NCBI RefSeq assembly: GCF_015207665.1
Contig: NZ_JADEWL010000014.1
Coordinates: 28,542 to 92,541 of the forward strand
DNA: 64,000 nucleotides
Source: Plectonema cf. radiosum LEGE 06105
Lineage (GTDB): Bacteria > Cyanobacteriota > Cyanobacteriia > Cyanobacteriales > Nostocaceae
Reading direction: 5' to 3'
The translations under genes were made by a program, and so were the position numbers. The notes beneath the pieces were generated by a model. That model had not been told where the DNA came from, searched no databases, and saw only the letters and a list, made by a program, of their open reading frames with translations. This document shows, piece after piece, positions 1 to 9,620 of the stretch; positions within the stretch are counted from its first letter, which is position 1; the number at the start of each line of letters is the position of its first letter.

Positions 1-356
1 GACTGACAAGAAACTAAAACCCCACGATGATGTCCCAAATAGGAATCAATGTAACACAATCCATTTTTACCATTTAACTTGATATAAACTGGACCATCAA
101 TTAACGGTAAATTACTCGGAGGCTGATATCCCAAAGCTTGAGAATAACTTTCCATTGCTTTGATTCCTTGTTCAGTAGTATCAGCAGAAATACCTAATAT
201 TTGATAATCGCAGAGGCTTGCAAGTAAAGTCAAAGCTCGACGGACTAAAATTTTTTCCGATGGCTTTAGTTTTGCTGCAATATCAACGAAGTCGTATTTG
301 CTCAAGATTTTCTTGGCTTCTTCAACCGTGATTTGGGTTTGGGGTTTGCTTGTCAT
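1..356 (-). CDS. DUF1824 family protein, C-terminus cut by the window edge
   Basis: The reverse strand reads from ATG at 356 without a stop to position 1, giving about 118 residues that begin MTSKPQTQITVEEAKKIL and include VYIKLNGKNGLCYIDSYLG followed by RGVLVSCQS. This matches the cyanobacterial DUF1824 family as I remember it: small soluble proteins of unknown function. The start is the first in-frame ATG after a 77-base gap to the next gene on the same strand. The end lies outside the window, so length cannot be compared with the family. No function is assigned. Confidence 0.8.
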   Translation of the reverse strand, partial: MTSKPQTQITVEEAKKILSKYDFVDIAAKLKPSEKILVRRALTLLASLCDYQILGISADTTEQGIKAMESYSQALGYQPPSNLPLIDGPVYIKLNGKNGLCYIDSYLGHHRGVLVSCQ

Positions 357-433
357 AAGCCTAAAAAAGAATCTACTAGGTTTTTACTTCGTATGATGTA
401 GAGCCTATACTCTACCAAAAATCTACAGTGGGA

Positions 434-1276
434 TTAATCTTGTATGTTACTTAAATTAAACAAAAATGGCACACCACCTTTGGACTCATTCCCCATGACT
501 AAAACTTTCGGCATTTGAGCACCTCCACTTTTCCAGGCTTCAATAGCTTCTTTTTGTAACACTAATTGTCCACCTTGAGCTTTTAAAGTTTCAGCTAATA
601 GTTTTTGTGCTTCTGCTCTACCTCTAGCACGATTAATATCCGCAAATGCTTCTTGTTCAGCTTCTGCTGCTACATAAACCGCTCTTTGGGAACGCTGTTC
701 AGCAATTTGCTTTTCTTCAACAGCTTTGGCAAATTCGGGGGAAAAAGTTAAGTCAATGACGCTGGTATCTAAGACAATTATTCCATATTTTTCCAAACGC
801 TGCCCTAGGGCATTATCAAAGTCATTTTTCAACTCGTCTCTTTTGGTAATTGCTTCTTCTACAGTTCTTCTTGCTGCTGCAACTTTGAAAGATTCCTGAG
901 TTTGCGGGGCAATAATTTTCGAGACGATATTTTCTAAACTTCCCTGTTTTCTTCTAATATCAACAACTTCTATGGAATCTATACGAAAGTTAATTGCAAA
1001 TTTTGCCGTTAATTCCTGCAAATCTTTGGTAGAACTTTGGGCGGGTATTTCGTATTTTTGGATTGTGACATCATATACATCTACATTAGAAATTACTGGT
1101 GGTTTGAAATGAATACCTTCGAGTAAAGCACCATCTTGAGCTTTTCCTAATATACTCAAAACTCCGGCTTGGCCGGGATTAATAATTACAAATGAATTTA
1201 GGCTAAAAACAACAACTATTGCTACCAAAATTCCTGCAACTGCGGATTGCCAACTGCCTAATTGTTGACTTTTCAA
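434..1276 (-). CDS. SPFH/prohibitin-family membrane protein
   Basis: A 280-residue protein with one N-terminal membrane helix (about residues 12-32), a short segment reading INPGQAGVLSILGKAQ typical of the start of a prohibitin/HflC domain, and a long charged helical region (about 170-245) rich in Ala, Glu and Arg, the usual coiled coil of this family. SPFH proteins form large oligomeric rings on membranes and often modulate membrane proteases such as FtsH; that role is family knowledge, not shown here. It is transcribed away from the ABC exporter at 1412, with a 135-base divergent intergenic region. Whether it is closer to prohibitin or HflC cannot be settled by eye. Confidence 0.85.
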   Translation of the reverse strand: MKSQQLGSWQSAVAGILVAIVVVFSLNSFVIINPGQAGVLSILGKAQDGALLEGIHFKPPVISNVDVYDVTIQKYEIPAQSSTKDLQELTAKFAINFRIDSIEVVDIRRKQGSLENIVSKIIAPQTQESFKVAAARRTVEEAITKRDELKNDFDNALGQRLEKYGIIVLDTSVIDLTFSPEFAKAVEEKQIAEQRSQRAVYVAAEAEQEAFADINRARGRAEAQKLLAETLKAQGGQLVLQKEAIEAWKSGGAQMPKVLVMGNESKGGVPFLFNLSNIQD

Positions 1277-1411
1277 TTTAATGCTCCTTTTATATGATGA
1301 ATTATTTCGGTCAAATTTAATCTACAAATCAATTATCTATCAATTGATTTCAGGGATACTTAAACTATCACAAACGTGATAAAATAAATTTCACGCATTT
1401 ACCCTCATATT

Positions 1412-3232
1412 GTGGCTCAAGTACTTAAATCCAGTCGCTCGCAAAAACAGCTTCGGAATTCAGCGCATCCGTTGAAACGCTTGCTTGACTACGGACAAGA
1501 TTATCGCAAAAAAATCCGGCTGGCGGTGGTTTGTTCTATTCTCAATAAGTTATTTGACTTGGCACCTCCAGTGTTAATCGGTTTTGCTGTTGATGTTGTT
1601 GTCAAACAGGAAAATTCTACCATTGCCAGTTGGGGAATCACAGATATTTTTTGGCAATTTTTAATACTTTCTTTCCTCACGGTGGTTATTTGGGTACTGG
1701 AGTCAATTTTTGAGTACGCTTTGGAAACTTTATGGCGTAATTTAGCCCAGAGTATTCAGCATGATTTGCGTTTGGATGCCTATAAGCATTTACAAAATTT
1801 GGAATTAGCTTACTTTGAAGAACGTAGTACCGGAGGTTTAATGTCTATCCTCAGCGATGATATCAACCAATTGGAGCGTTTTTTAGATGTGGGAGCTAAT
1901 GATATATTGCAAACTGCCACGACTATTATAATTCTTGGCGGCGCATTCTTTATTTTAGCTCCAAATGTCGCTTGGATGACGATTTTGCCGATTCCGTTTA
2001 TTCTCTGGGGAACCTTTGCTTTCCAAGATTTGCTCGAACCCCGTTACGCTGATGTCCGCGAAAAGTTGAGTTTTCTTAATTCTCGTTTATCTAATAATTT
2101 AAGCGGTATTACTACTATTAAAAGTTTTACTGCCGAAGATTACGAAAGCCAACGTTTAGCATCAGATAGTGATGCTTACCGTCGCAGTAATCGTCAAGCA
2201 ATTAAACTTTCTGCTGCTTTTGTACCTTTAATTAGAATGTTAATTTTAATCGGGTTTACATCGCTGTTACTATTCGGCGGAATGTCGGCAGTTAACGGTA
2301 ATATGACTGTAGGAACTTACAGCGTTTTAGTCTTTTTAACTCAACGGTTACTTTGGCCTTTAACTAGATTAGGACAAACTTTTGATTTATATCAACGGGC
2401 AATGGCTTCTACTAATCGCGTGATGAATTTGTTGGATACTAAAATTACAATTTATCCAGGAGATGTCGATTTACCCATTGAAAAAGTACGCGGTGAAATT
2501 GCATTTAATCATGTTACCTTTGCTTATAAAGATAGGCAGCCGGTAATTAAAAATTTATCTTTGAAAATACCCGCAGGAACAACTATTGCTATTGTCGGCT
2601 CTACAGGTTCTGGTAAAAGCACTTTAGTTAAATTATTGCTACGATTTTATGAAATAACTTCCGGAACAATTACTTTAGATAATATTAATTTACAAGATAT
2701 CAATCTTCAAGATTTACGTCGCTGTATCGGCTTAGTCAGTCAAGATGTATTTTTGTTTCATGGTACGGTAGCCGAAAATATTGCTTACGGAACCTTCAAC
2801 GCTAACGATAAAGAAATTATCACAGCGGCTAAAGTTTCTGAAGCTCACGAATTTATCATGCAACTACCCCAAGGTTATCAAACAATTGTCGGTGAACGCG
2901 GACAAAAATTATCCGGGGGACAAAGACAACGAATTGCGATCGCCAGAGCAATATTGAAAAATCCCCCCATATTAATCTTAGACGAAGCCACCTCAGCGGT
3001 AGATAATGAGACAGAAGCCGCTATCGCTCGCTCTTTAGAACGAATTACCGTCGATAGGACAACTATTGCGATCGCCCATCGTTTATCCACAATTCGCAAT
3101 GCAGACCGCATATATGTTGTAGAATACGGTGAAATCGTAGAATCTGGAACTCACGAAGAATTATTAGAACATAACGGAATTTATGCAAGTTTATGGCGCG
3201 TACAGTCTGGTTTAAAATCAGTTTACAGTTAG
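1412..3232 (+). CDS. ABC transporter, fused permease and ATPase (exporter type)
   Basis: 606 residues: a six-helix transmembrane domain (about 30-325) followed by a nucleotide-binding domain. Visible motifs are Walker [10 protein letters not shown] (396-404), Q-loop Q444, signature LSGGQ (500-504), Walker B ILILDE (520-525) and H-loop H556. This is a half-transporter of the MsbA/LmrA (ABCB) kind that would act as a dimer in the plasma membrane; lipids, peptides or drugs are typical substrates and the substrate here is unknown. The start is GTG at 1412 (GTG GCT CAA), with no in-frame ATG nearby. It stands alone, divergent from the SPFH gene. Confidence 0.9.
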   Translation: MAQVLKSSRSQKQLRNSAHPLKRLLDYGQDYRKKIRLAVVCSILNKLFDLAPPVLIGFAVDVVVKQENSTIASWGITDIFWQFLILSFLTVVIWVLESIFEYALETLWRNLAQSIQHDLRLDAYKHLQNLELAYFEERSTGGLMSILSDDINQLERFLDVGANDILQTATTIIILGGAFFILAPNVAWMTILPIPFILWGTFAFQDLLEPRYADVREKLSFLNSRLSNNLSGITTIKSFTAEDYESQRLASDSDAYRRSNRQAIKLSAAFVPLIRMLILIGFTSLLLFGGMSAVNGNMTVGTYSVLVFLTQRLLWPLTRLGQTFDLYQRAMASTNRVMNLLDTKITIYPGDVDLPIEKVRGEIAFNHVTFAYKDRQPVIKNLSLKIPAGTTIAIVGSTGSGKSTLVKLLLRFYEITSGTITLDNINLQDINLQDLRRCIGLVSQDVFLFHGTVAENIAYGTFNANDKEIITAAKVSEAHEFIMQLPQGYQTIVGERGQKLSGGQRQRIAIARAILKNPPILILDEATSAVDNETEAAIARSLERITVDRTTIAIAHRLSTIRNADRIYVVEYGEIVESGTHEELLEHNGIYASLWRVQSGLKSVYS

Positions 3233-3353
3233 TAGCCATGATGGTACATTATGCTCCGCGATAACTGATAATTTTTTCCGGAGATAATCCAACTTGATAG
3301 AAACACTATTAGTAGTTATAACAGTGTTTTGAATTAAATAGTTATTTCTACTG

Positions 3354-4250
3354 ATGAAGAATAATAATCATCCCAAATCATTTTGGATTATAGTAACCTT
3401 TTTACTTACTTTTGGTAGTAGTATTTTCGTTGGATTTTTAGCTTCTATCTCTATTTCTAAGTATTATTGGGGATATTATTTCAATCCTCCGGAATTACCT
3501 AATAAAGTTGAAGAATTTGATAAAATTCGTTCAATTACTCCCGTTTCTAGCATTAAAAGAAATGATGGGAGCAGAATTTTTAAAATTGATACTTCAAATT
3601 CCTGTATAGAAGAAATACAATCGGGTATTGAAAATCCTCAAAGTAATTGCGGTACGGGAAAATGCAATACAGAATATTGCGATAATACTCGGATTCTTTT
3701 ATCTTTAAATAAACAAGGAAAGTTGCCTAAAAAAACTCCTTATATTTCTCCCGATAAATTAAATTCTTTATATAATTATTTGGAAGAAACTAGAATTTTA
3801 TATCAAGGAGAAGCGGGATACAACGGTGAATTACTTTCGGATAAAGATAGCGGCGATTTAATCTCAAAAGGTGATGGTAAGCGGCTTGAAGGTATAGTTG
3901 TTGAAGCTGAAGATAATCAGAACCAGTCATTATTATTTATAGCAGCAAATGGCGGACAAGTTAGTAATGACCATTATCCATATTACGAATTCTTGTTTAA
4001 GTTTTACGACAACAAATCAACTCCAGAATTAATCGCAAATAATCGCTTCTTTTACAAAATTGCAGGATTTGAAGAATTTTTTGTCTGGTATTTTATCTGG
4101 ATGTTTTTGATTGTAATTGGTTTTATATTGAGTATTCCCATGACATTTTTACTGATTCGGTTCAAAGTATATATCAAACCGCAAGCTATTAGTTTATCAG
4201 GTGAAGATTATTTATTAAATAACCGCAGAGACGCAGAGAACACAAAGTAA
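3354..4250 (+). CDS. Hypothetical membrane protein with two flanking helices and a repeat-derived tail
   Basis: 298 residues that I do not recognise as a family. There is a membrane helix near each end (about 10-32 and 243-268), leaving about 200 residues presumably outside the cytoplasm. The middle contains four close cysteines in the stretch 90-110 (NCGTGKCNTEYCDN), plausibly disulfides. The extreme C-terminus NNRRDAENTK is encoded at 4221-4250 by the reverse complement of an intergenic repeat seen again at 43863-43889 and 21791-21808, so the original stop has probably been replaced by repeat sequence. It follows the ABC exporter by 121 bases. Confidence 0.6.
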   Translation: MKNNNHPKSFWIIVTFLLTFGSSIFVGFLASISISKYYWGYYFNPPELPNKVEEFDKIRSITPVSSIKRNDGSRIFKIDTSNSCIEEIQSGIENPQSNCGTGKCNTEYCDNTRILLSLNKQGKLPKKTPYISPDKLNSLYNYLEETRILYQGEAGYNGELLSDKDSGDLISKGDGKRLEGIVVEAEDNQNQSLLFIAANGGQVSNDHYPYYEFLFKFYDNKSTPELIANNRFFYKIAGFEEFFVWYFIWMFLIVIGFILSIPMTFLLIRFKVYIKPQAISLSGEDYLLNNRRDAENTK

Positions 4251-4326
4251 TAACAAAAGAAGAGATTTATTTTTTGTTATCTATTCCCTGCTCCCTATTC
4301 CTTGCTATAATTAGTTATTTAGAAAT

Positions 4327-4764
4327 GTGATGATGTTTGGTAGCGCTCAAGCCGATATACCCCAACCCAAATGGTTGCACAGGTTAGATAAATTTGTCAA
4401 AGCACATCAACAGGAATTAGCAGCACTTTCCTGGGGACTTTGGCAGGAAAATGGTCATAGTAAAGGTACTCTTGGTATTGATTTACAACCGAAGCCGCAT
4501 TTTGTATATTGTCCCTCAGAAGCAATTCAGAAATTTAACAATAATGTTGATAATAAGCTACAAGAACTTTTGGGTTTGATAGATAATTATAAACCTGAAA
4601 CAGAAGTTTTAATGATAGCTATCGGCAAAGAACAGATTAAGTTAATTTATTTTGAACCAGAAATTTCACCATCTGTTTGTTTTACACAACTTAATTCTGA
4701 TGTTGATGGTTTATTGGATTTGTTGGAACTAGGGATGAGTGAACAGGTGGTTGATAATTCTTAA
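4327..4764 (+). CDS. CcmS-like small cyanobacterial protein (putative carboxysome assembly chaperone)
   Basis: A 145-residue soluble protein with no signal or membrane helix. The segments LAALSWGLWQE, GTLGIDLQPKPHFVYCP and EVLMIAIGKEQIKLIYFEP resemble a conserved cyanobacterial family that I recall being named CcmS, a chaperone for beta-carboxysome shell assembly. That identification is from memory of the family pattern and is moderate only; no other carboxysome gene lies in the window. Three adjacent start codons are possible (GTG 4327, ATG 4330, ATG 4333); the ATGs are likelier. A hairpin ending at 4846 follows the stop codon. Confidence 0.5.
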   Translation: MMMFGSAQADIPQPKWLHRLDKFVKAHQQELAALSWGLWQENGHSKGTLGIDLQPKPHFVYCPSEAIQKFNNNVDNKLQELLGLIDNYKPETEVLMIAIGKEQIKLIYFEPEISPSVCFTQLNSDVDGLLDLLELGMSEQVVDNS

Positions 4765-4789
4765 TTTATAACAGTTTTAGGGGTATATG

Positions 4790-4846
4790 TCGGGTTTTTA
4801 TTACTGTGAAAGCGGGTGTTACGAACAGAAGCTGCGAAAAACCCGA
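4790..4846 (+). terminator. Hairpin of the TCGGGTTTTT family, putative terminator
   Basis: TCGGGTTTTT at 4790-4799 pairs with AAAAACCCGA ending at 4846. It lies 25 bases after the stop of the CcmS-like gene and belongs to a dispersed hairpin family in this window (10441, 13360, 27274, 45059, 60096). The loop is long (about 37 bases), so it may be a repeat element as much as a classical terminator. Confidence 0.5.
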
Positions 4847-5083
4847 TTTCTGTAATTACGTTATATTTGCACCTTTACGATTAATCGTAGCACGCTTAAC
4901 CTTACATTAACCATTCCTAAACAAAAAAATATTAGTATATATAATACAATTTTTCATCAAAAAACTACTTAAAACTGAACTATCTAAGTAATTTATACAA
5001 CAATTGATTTATCGATATTTCAGGTAGGATACAGCAGTGAAAGCAAGCTTTTTAATTAATAAAAGATTTGGGAGTAAATAGGA
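4847..5083 (+). promoter_or_regulatory. Upstream region of the sigma/DUF1822/CHAT operon
   Basis: This AT-rich stretch has no gene. A perfect TATAAT hexamer is at 4940-4945, but no good -35 sequence is visible at the usual spacing. A weak Shine-Dalgarno-like GGAG (5081-5084) overlaps the GTG start at 5084. The promoter assignment is tentative. Confidence 0.25.
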
Positions 5084-5776
5084 GTGGATGAACGACTTGA
5101 GAAACTTATTCAGGAAGTGTGTTGTTATGAAGAAGGTACCCCACAAAGGCAAAAAGCTTTAAATAACTTGCTGATAATTGTTCAACAACTTCCTGGTATC
5201 TATAAATCTTACCATCCAGATTATTTAGAAGCATTAAATCAAACATGGGAATGGTTTTGTCGGAATATTGATAAATTTCAACTAAATCCCGATCAACCTT
5301 TACAAAACAGTTTAGTTAAATGGATTAACGGTTATCTGAAATGGCGAGTTAAAGATTTATTTATTGCCGACGGTAATTATACAATTAGTTTAGATAAACC
5401 AATAGGGAAGGATGAAGGTAAAGAAGTAACCGGATTGGATATGCTTCCAGATCCACAGTTTTCTAGTATAACTTTAGACCTGCTCGATATCAAAATTGCC
5501 GAAATTCAACAGCGCGATCGCGAAACTTGGGGAAAAAGAATCATCCAGTTTATCGAAAAAGACGAAAACCAGCAGTTGAGACGCTGTTTTACCAGAGTCA
5601 ATACAGATTGTCACTGTCAATTGTTAGCAAAACGGTTATTGCTCGCAAATCCGTCTCATAAAATTGCCGATATTGCCAGAGAATTTAATGTAAGCAATCA
5701 AACTCTATATTCTCATTGGAAAAAAAAATGCTTACCTTTACTTAAAGAAATTGGTGTAAATTTAAGGATTGATTAA
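5084..5776 (+). CDS. Sigma-70-like transcription factor (cyanobacterial type)
   Basis: 230 residues. The C-terminus HKIADIAREFNVSNQTLYSH (from about residue 192) is a helix-turn-helix resembling sigma region 4. The N-terminal half, with YLEALNQTWEWFCRNIDKF (about 47-65) and a following FKWINGYLKWRVKDL-like helix, is compatible with a divergent region 2. No canonical full sigma signature is seen, so DNA binding is better supported than sigma activity. GTG at 5084 is chosen because the ATG at 5088 is out of frame. The stop TAA shares its last base with the next ATG (5776), indicating translational coupling with the DUF1822 gene. Confidence 0.6.
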   Translation: MDERLEKLIQEVCCYEEGTPQRQKALNNLLIIVQQLPGIYKSYHPDYLEALNQTWEWFCRNIDKFQLNPDQPLQNSLVKWINGYLKWRVKDLFIADGNYTISLDKPIGKDEGKEVTGLDMLPDPQFSSITLDLLDIKIAEIQQRDRETWGKRIIQFIEKDENQQLRRCFTRVNTDCHCQLLAKRLLLANPSHKIADIAREFNVSNQTLYSHWKKKCLPLLKEIGVNLRID

Positions 5777-6690
5777 TGAACAGCACGCAACCAAATTATT
5801 TACGGGTTCCTTTGGGGAAAGATGCTCATCGTTATGCAGAAAAATTCGCTGGGGAACAAGATTCTCTAGAAAAGGGCAAACAAGTCTATTTAAATACTTT
5901 AGCAGTTTATGCTGTTCATAATTATTTGAAATGGCTAAATATAGAAACAGCTTTGCATCAAAGCGATAGTTGGAATTGGAGCATCAGGACATTTTTTGAT
6001 ATTGCCGATTTAATGTTACCCAATGTTGGCAGAATAGAATGTCGTCCGATATTACCAGGTGAAAATGCTGTAATTCTACCCCAAGAAGTAACCCAAGAAA
6101 GAATTGGTTATGTTGCGGTTAGGCTCACAAAACAATTAGATTTTGTGGAAATATTAGGATTTGTTCCAGCAGCAATCATTGGACAGTCGGAAATAATTGA
6201 AGTTAGTCGATTGCATTCCTTAACTGTCTTAATTGACACTATAAATCAACGCAAAAATCTGGTAAATTTATGTCAATGGTTGGAAGGAATATTTAATCAA
6301 GATTGGCAATCTCCGGAGTTAGTCTTAGCTGGTAATTTCCGGAATTCTGCGACTATTACCCGTCAAAATACAGATTCTCAAACAAATTCTATTAGTCGCG
6401 CTAAAGTAATTAATCTTGGGAAACAGATAGTTTCATTAATGGAATTAACGCCAACAAATAGTGATTTTTTTGATATTCGTTTGCGGGTTTATCCAGCAGA
6501 GAATGCCGTTCATTTACCTCAAAATTTGCAACTGACTATTTTGGATGAATCGGGAAATGCTTGTATGAAAACTCAAGCAGAAACTGCTAATGATTGGATA
6601 CAGCTTGAATTTAGCTGTCAACATGAAGAAAAATTTAGCGTAGAATTTAAGTTAGGAGAAACAACTATTACCGAAGAGTTTGTTGTGTAA
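5776..6690 (+). CDS. DUF1822 family protein
   Basis: 304 residues without signal or membrane segment. The N-terminal part (YLRVPLGKDAHRYAEKFAGE, then LNTLAVYAVHNYLKWLNIET and PGENAVILPQEV) matches the cyanobacterial DUF1822 family as I know it; the C-terminal 100 residues look like a beta-sandwich. DUF1822 genes are recurrently found between a sigma-like gene and a CHAT or CHASE2 gene, which is exactly the arrangement here. It overlaps the upstream gene by one base and precedes the CHAT fusion by 25 bases. The molecular function is unknown; a linking or regulatory partner role is inference from context. Confidence 0.75.
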   Translation: MNSTQPNYLRVPLGKDAHRYAEKFAGEQDSLEKGKQVYLNTLAVYAVHNYLKWLNIETALHQSDSWNWSIRTFFDIADLMLPNVGRIECRPILPGENAVILPQEVTQERIGYVAVRLTKQLDFVEILGFVPAAIIGQSEIIEVSRLHSLTVLIDTINQRKNLVNLCQWLEGIFNQDWQSPELVLAGNFRNSATITRQNTDSQTNSISRAKVINLGKQIVSLMELTPTNSDFFDIRLRVYPAENAVHLPQNLQLTILDESGNACMKTQAETANDWIQLEFSCQHEEKFSVEFKLGETTITEEFVV

Positions 6691-6715
6691 ATGCATCGAA
6701 TAATAGGTAAAAATT

Positions 6716-8962
6716 ATGGCGATTATCAAAGTAAAAATTCGGGAAAGTAAACAAGGATTTCAAGTAGATTTAACCGCGCAGCAATTAAACATTGAAGCCG
6801 AAGGATTTTTACCTGCACTTCCAGCAGAATTGGAATCATCTTTTAATAATTGGCAATTAGCTTATCGTCAAATTGATGCAGTGCGTTCTTATATTGCACC
6901 ATCACCGGGGATGCGTATTACTCCCAAAACGATGACAAAATATTCCAGTACTGATTGTGTAAAATCGGTTAAAGAAAGTCTCAATCAATGGCTTAATTCC
7001 GGTGATAGCAGATGGCTTCCCGTGCGGGATAGATTAATTGCGATCGCCCAACTTCTTCATCATACAAATGAAGAAGTTCGCGTCATAATTGATGCTAAAG
7101 ATGTTAATTTACGTCGTCTTCCTTGGCAAGAGTGGAATTTATTTGAGGAACACTATCCGCAAGTTGAAATTGCTTTAAATGCTGGTAAAAGTACATCTAG
7201 AAAGACAAATGATGTACTGCCAACAAGTTCAAAAATTAGAGTCTTAGTTACGGTTGGTAGAAGCGATGGTATTAATACGAAAGATGATTTGGAAGTCATC
7301 AAAGAGTTAGAAAAACATGGTGCAGAAGTTATTTGTTTAATGCAACCCAATCGTCAAGAATTATGTAATGCCTTGTGGGATGAACAAGGATATCATATTT
7401 TTATTTTTACGGGACACAGTGGAAGTCGAGAAGATGGCTGTATTGGGTGGATTGAACTCAATGATAATGATAGTTTGAGTATTGAAGAATTCAAAGAAGC
7501 TTTAAAACAAGCTATTGATCGAGGGTTGCAGTTAGCAATTTTTAATTCCTGCGATGGTTTGGGTTTAGCGAATCAACTCGCAGAGTTGTATCTACCCCGA
7601 TGTATTGTAATGCGTGAACCTGTACCCGATAAAGTAGCAATAGAATTTTTAAAATACTTTTTTGCAGAATTTACCCGCAATCAATCTCTTTCCAAAGCTT
7701 TAAATAAAGCCCGCAAACGTCTAGAACATTTCAATTTAGATTATCCTGGTGCAATTTGGCTACCGACAATTTGTGTGGCATCTAACTTAAAATCCTTAAC
7801 TTGGGAATCACTGAATCCAGCTAAAGTTATTAATCAAGAAAAAGCAGATAATTCCGATAATTTAAATAAAAATAATTTAAATAAAAATAATTTAAGTAAT
7901 TTACAATCTGATAAAAAAGAAAAGCCAAATATCAAACCATTAATATTAACAGGTTTAATTGGTTTAGTTATCGGTGGTATAGCTATTTTAGCTGGGAATT
8001 TATTTTCAAAACAACAACAACCACAACCAATAACAGGAACAACATTTAGTTCAGTAAAAGTTCCTTCTGGAACATTTCGTTATGGAGGTAGCACTACTGC
8101 TGAAGCATTTCGGCAACTTATAGAACCAGAAATTCGTAAAACCCATGCCAATTTTAAATTAACTCATCAAGGTGCTATCGGTTCTGGAGAAGGTATAAAC
8201 ATATTGTTAAATGATAAACTTGTATCTGGAAAGCTGGATTTTTCCTTGTCTTCTCGACATTTGACAGAAGCAGAAACAAAATCAAAACAAGACAATTTTG
8301 AATTGCGGAATATAGCGGTAGCGATAGATGGAATCGCGATCGCAGTTAATCACCAACTTCAGATCAGAGGTTTAACTATTCCCAATCTCAAAGATATTTA
8401 TACCGGCAAAATTACTAATTGGAAAGAACTTGGAGGACCAGATTTACCAATCATAGCTTATTCCCGCAATCCAAGTAGAGGAGGTACACCTGAATTTTTT
8501 GTGAATGAAATTTTAGGGAATGAACAACTTGGTAAAAATATCCAGCTTGTTAACGAGACAACAGATGGTTTACGACAAGTAGAGAAAAATCTAGGTGGTA
8601 TTTATTATGCATCCGCACCAGAAGTAATACCACAATGTAGTGTTAAAGCATTACCCATAGGAGAAACATCAAATAATTTTGCTTCTCTTTACCAAGAACC
8701 AATTATTCCTGCTGATAAATGTAAAGAAGAGAAAAAACGAAATAATTCTAACCAAATAAATATAGAAGAGTTGAAAAATAATTATCCTAGATATTTAACT
8801 CGCAAAATTTACGTGATTTACAAACATACAGATTTAACAAGTAAAGAACCAGATTTAAGAAAAGAACCAATTGCAGAACAAGCAGGGTTAGCTTATGCAA
8901 ATCTCCTAAAAACAGATGAAGGTAAAGAATTAATCAAAAAAACCGGGTTTATTCCTATTTAG
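6716..8962 (+). CDS. CHAT-like domain, membrane helix and PstS-like binding domain fusion
   Basis: 748 residues in three parts. Residues about 170-355 form a CHAT (caspase-like) domain: a beta-strand then GH dyad histidine H234 (IFTGHSGS) and the cysteine C279 in AIFNSCDG, the usual His-Cys catalytic pair. Residues 376-398 are an Asn-rich linker encoded by a 15-base tandem repeat. One hydrophobic helix (about 408-429) follows. Residues 445-748 are a PBP-like domain of the phosphate-binding family, with YGGSTTAEAFR, LTIPNLKDIYTGKITNWKEL and SRNPSRGGT. Topology would place the protease-like part in the cytoplasm and the binding part outside. It is third in the sigma/DUF1822 operon. Inference: a ligand-gated membrane protease or signalling receptor. 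No permease genes adjoin it. Confidence 0.8.
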   Translation: MAIIKVKIRESKQGFQVDLTAQQLNIEAEGFLPALPAELESSFNNWQLAYRQIDAVRSYIAPSPGMRITPKTMTKYSSTDCVKSVKESLNQWLNSGDSRWLPVRDRLIAIAQLLHHTNEEVRVIIDAKDVNLRRLPWQEWNLFEEHYPQVEIALNAGKSTSRKTNDVLPTSSKIRVLVTVGRSDGINTKDDLEVIKELEKHGAEVICLMQPNRQELCNALWDEQGYHIFIFTGHSGSREDGCIGWIELNDNDSLSIEEFKEALKQAIDRGLQLAIFNSCDGLGLANQLAELYLPRCIVMREPVPDKVAIEFLKYFFAEFTRNQSLSKALNKARKRLEHFNLDYPGAIWLPTICVASNLKSLTWESLNPAKVINQEKADNSDNLNKNNLNKNNLSNLQSDKKEKPNIKPLILTGLIGLVIGGIAILAGNLFSKQQQPQPITGTTFSSVKVPSGTFRYGGSTTAEAFRQLIEPEIRKTHANFKLTHQGAIGSGEGINILLNDKLVSGKLDFSLSSRHLTEAETKSKQDNFELRNIAVAIDGIAIAVNHQLQIRGLTIPNLKDIYTGKITNWKELGGPDLPIIAYSRNPSRGGTPEFFVNEILGNEQLGKNIQLVNETTDGLRQVEKNLGGIYYASAPEVIPQCSVKALPIGETSNNFASLYQEPIIPADKCKEEKKRNNSNQINIEELKNNYPRYLTRKIYVIYKHTDLTSKEPDLRKEPIAEQAGLAYANLLKTDEGKELIKKTGFIPI

Positions 8963-9004
8963 TTGATTTCTTTTGCATATAAAAACAATTTATTTTACCC
9001 ACAG

Positions 9005-9027
9005 CCCGGTTTTTAAAAACTACCGGG
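9005..9027 (+). terminator. Terminator hairpin after the CHAT fusion
   Basis: CCCGGT (9005-9010) pairs with ACCGGG (9022-9027) around an A/T-rich loop that itself can pair (TTTTAAAAA). It lies 43 bases after the stop of the CHAT-binding-protein gene and is followed by TTTGTG. A Rho-independent terminator is likely. Confidence 0.6.
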
Positions 9028-9099
9028 TTTGTGAATATCTCAAATTTCTAGAGTGATAGAAAATAGAAGTCGAGCGTAGAAGATGTTTTAAAAGTATTT

Positions 9100-9205
9100 A
9101 CCTGGCTACACAAACCGGCACCCGAACTAAGGCGGGTTATGAATTAACTAAGTCCACGCAGGTGGACTTTGCTTGTGTAGTAGCGGTTTAAACCGCCGGA
9201 TTTCT
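9100..9205 (+). repeat. Dispersed intergenic repeat, copy A
   Basis: The segment runs from GGCTACACA through the palindrome AGTCCACGCAGGTGGACT to GTAGCGGTTTAAACCGCC. The same blocks in the same order occur in inverse orientation at 34725-34835, and the last block alone recurs at 58388-58413. The central and end palindromes suggest a non-autonomous, structured repeat. No coding potential is evident. Confidence 0.7.
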
Positions 9206-9620
9206 TTCTTTAATTATAATTTGTAACATCTTACAATTTCTCAAAAAAATAACTCTATCATACTATACAGTCTACTTTAAAAATAGAACTTATCATACAT
9301 TACAGCAGACCTAATAAATAGACTTACTTTTCTGATTTTTTCATTTACATTTTACTGGATTTATCAATGACAGTCTTAGATGGTTATAATACAGCAAAAA
9401 AACAAATGAAACTAAGTTGATTAGGGGAAGCTTTTGAGTACACAAATTATCTACTGTTATCTAGTAAAGATTGTTTTTTTAAATAGAATCCTGAAACATG
9501 ATTCTTACAAAAGATTGAAATTTTACATCGGTAGTATAATATTTTGCCATAAAATTAATAATTTAATATTAATATTTTGAGCAAAATCAACGAAAATAAT
9601 TATTAATTAAGAACCATAAG
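9206..9620. other. Non-coding AT-rich stretch upstream of the SDR gene
   Basis: I see no gene, RNA or clear repeat here. The composition is very AT-rich and the only ATG-initiated frame noticed (9367) stops after 17 codons. It presumably contains the promoter of the downstream SDR gene, but I cannot point to a convincing box. Confidence 0.5.
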
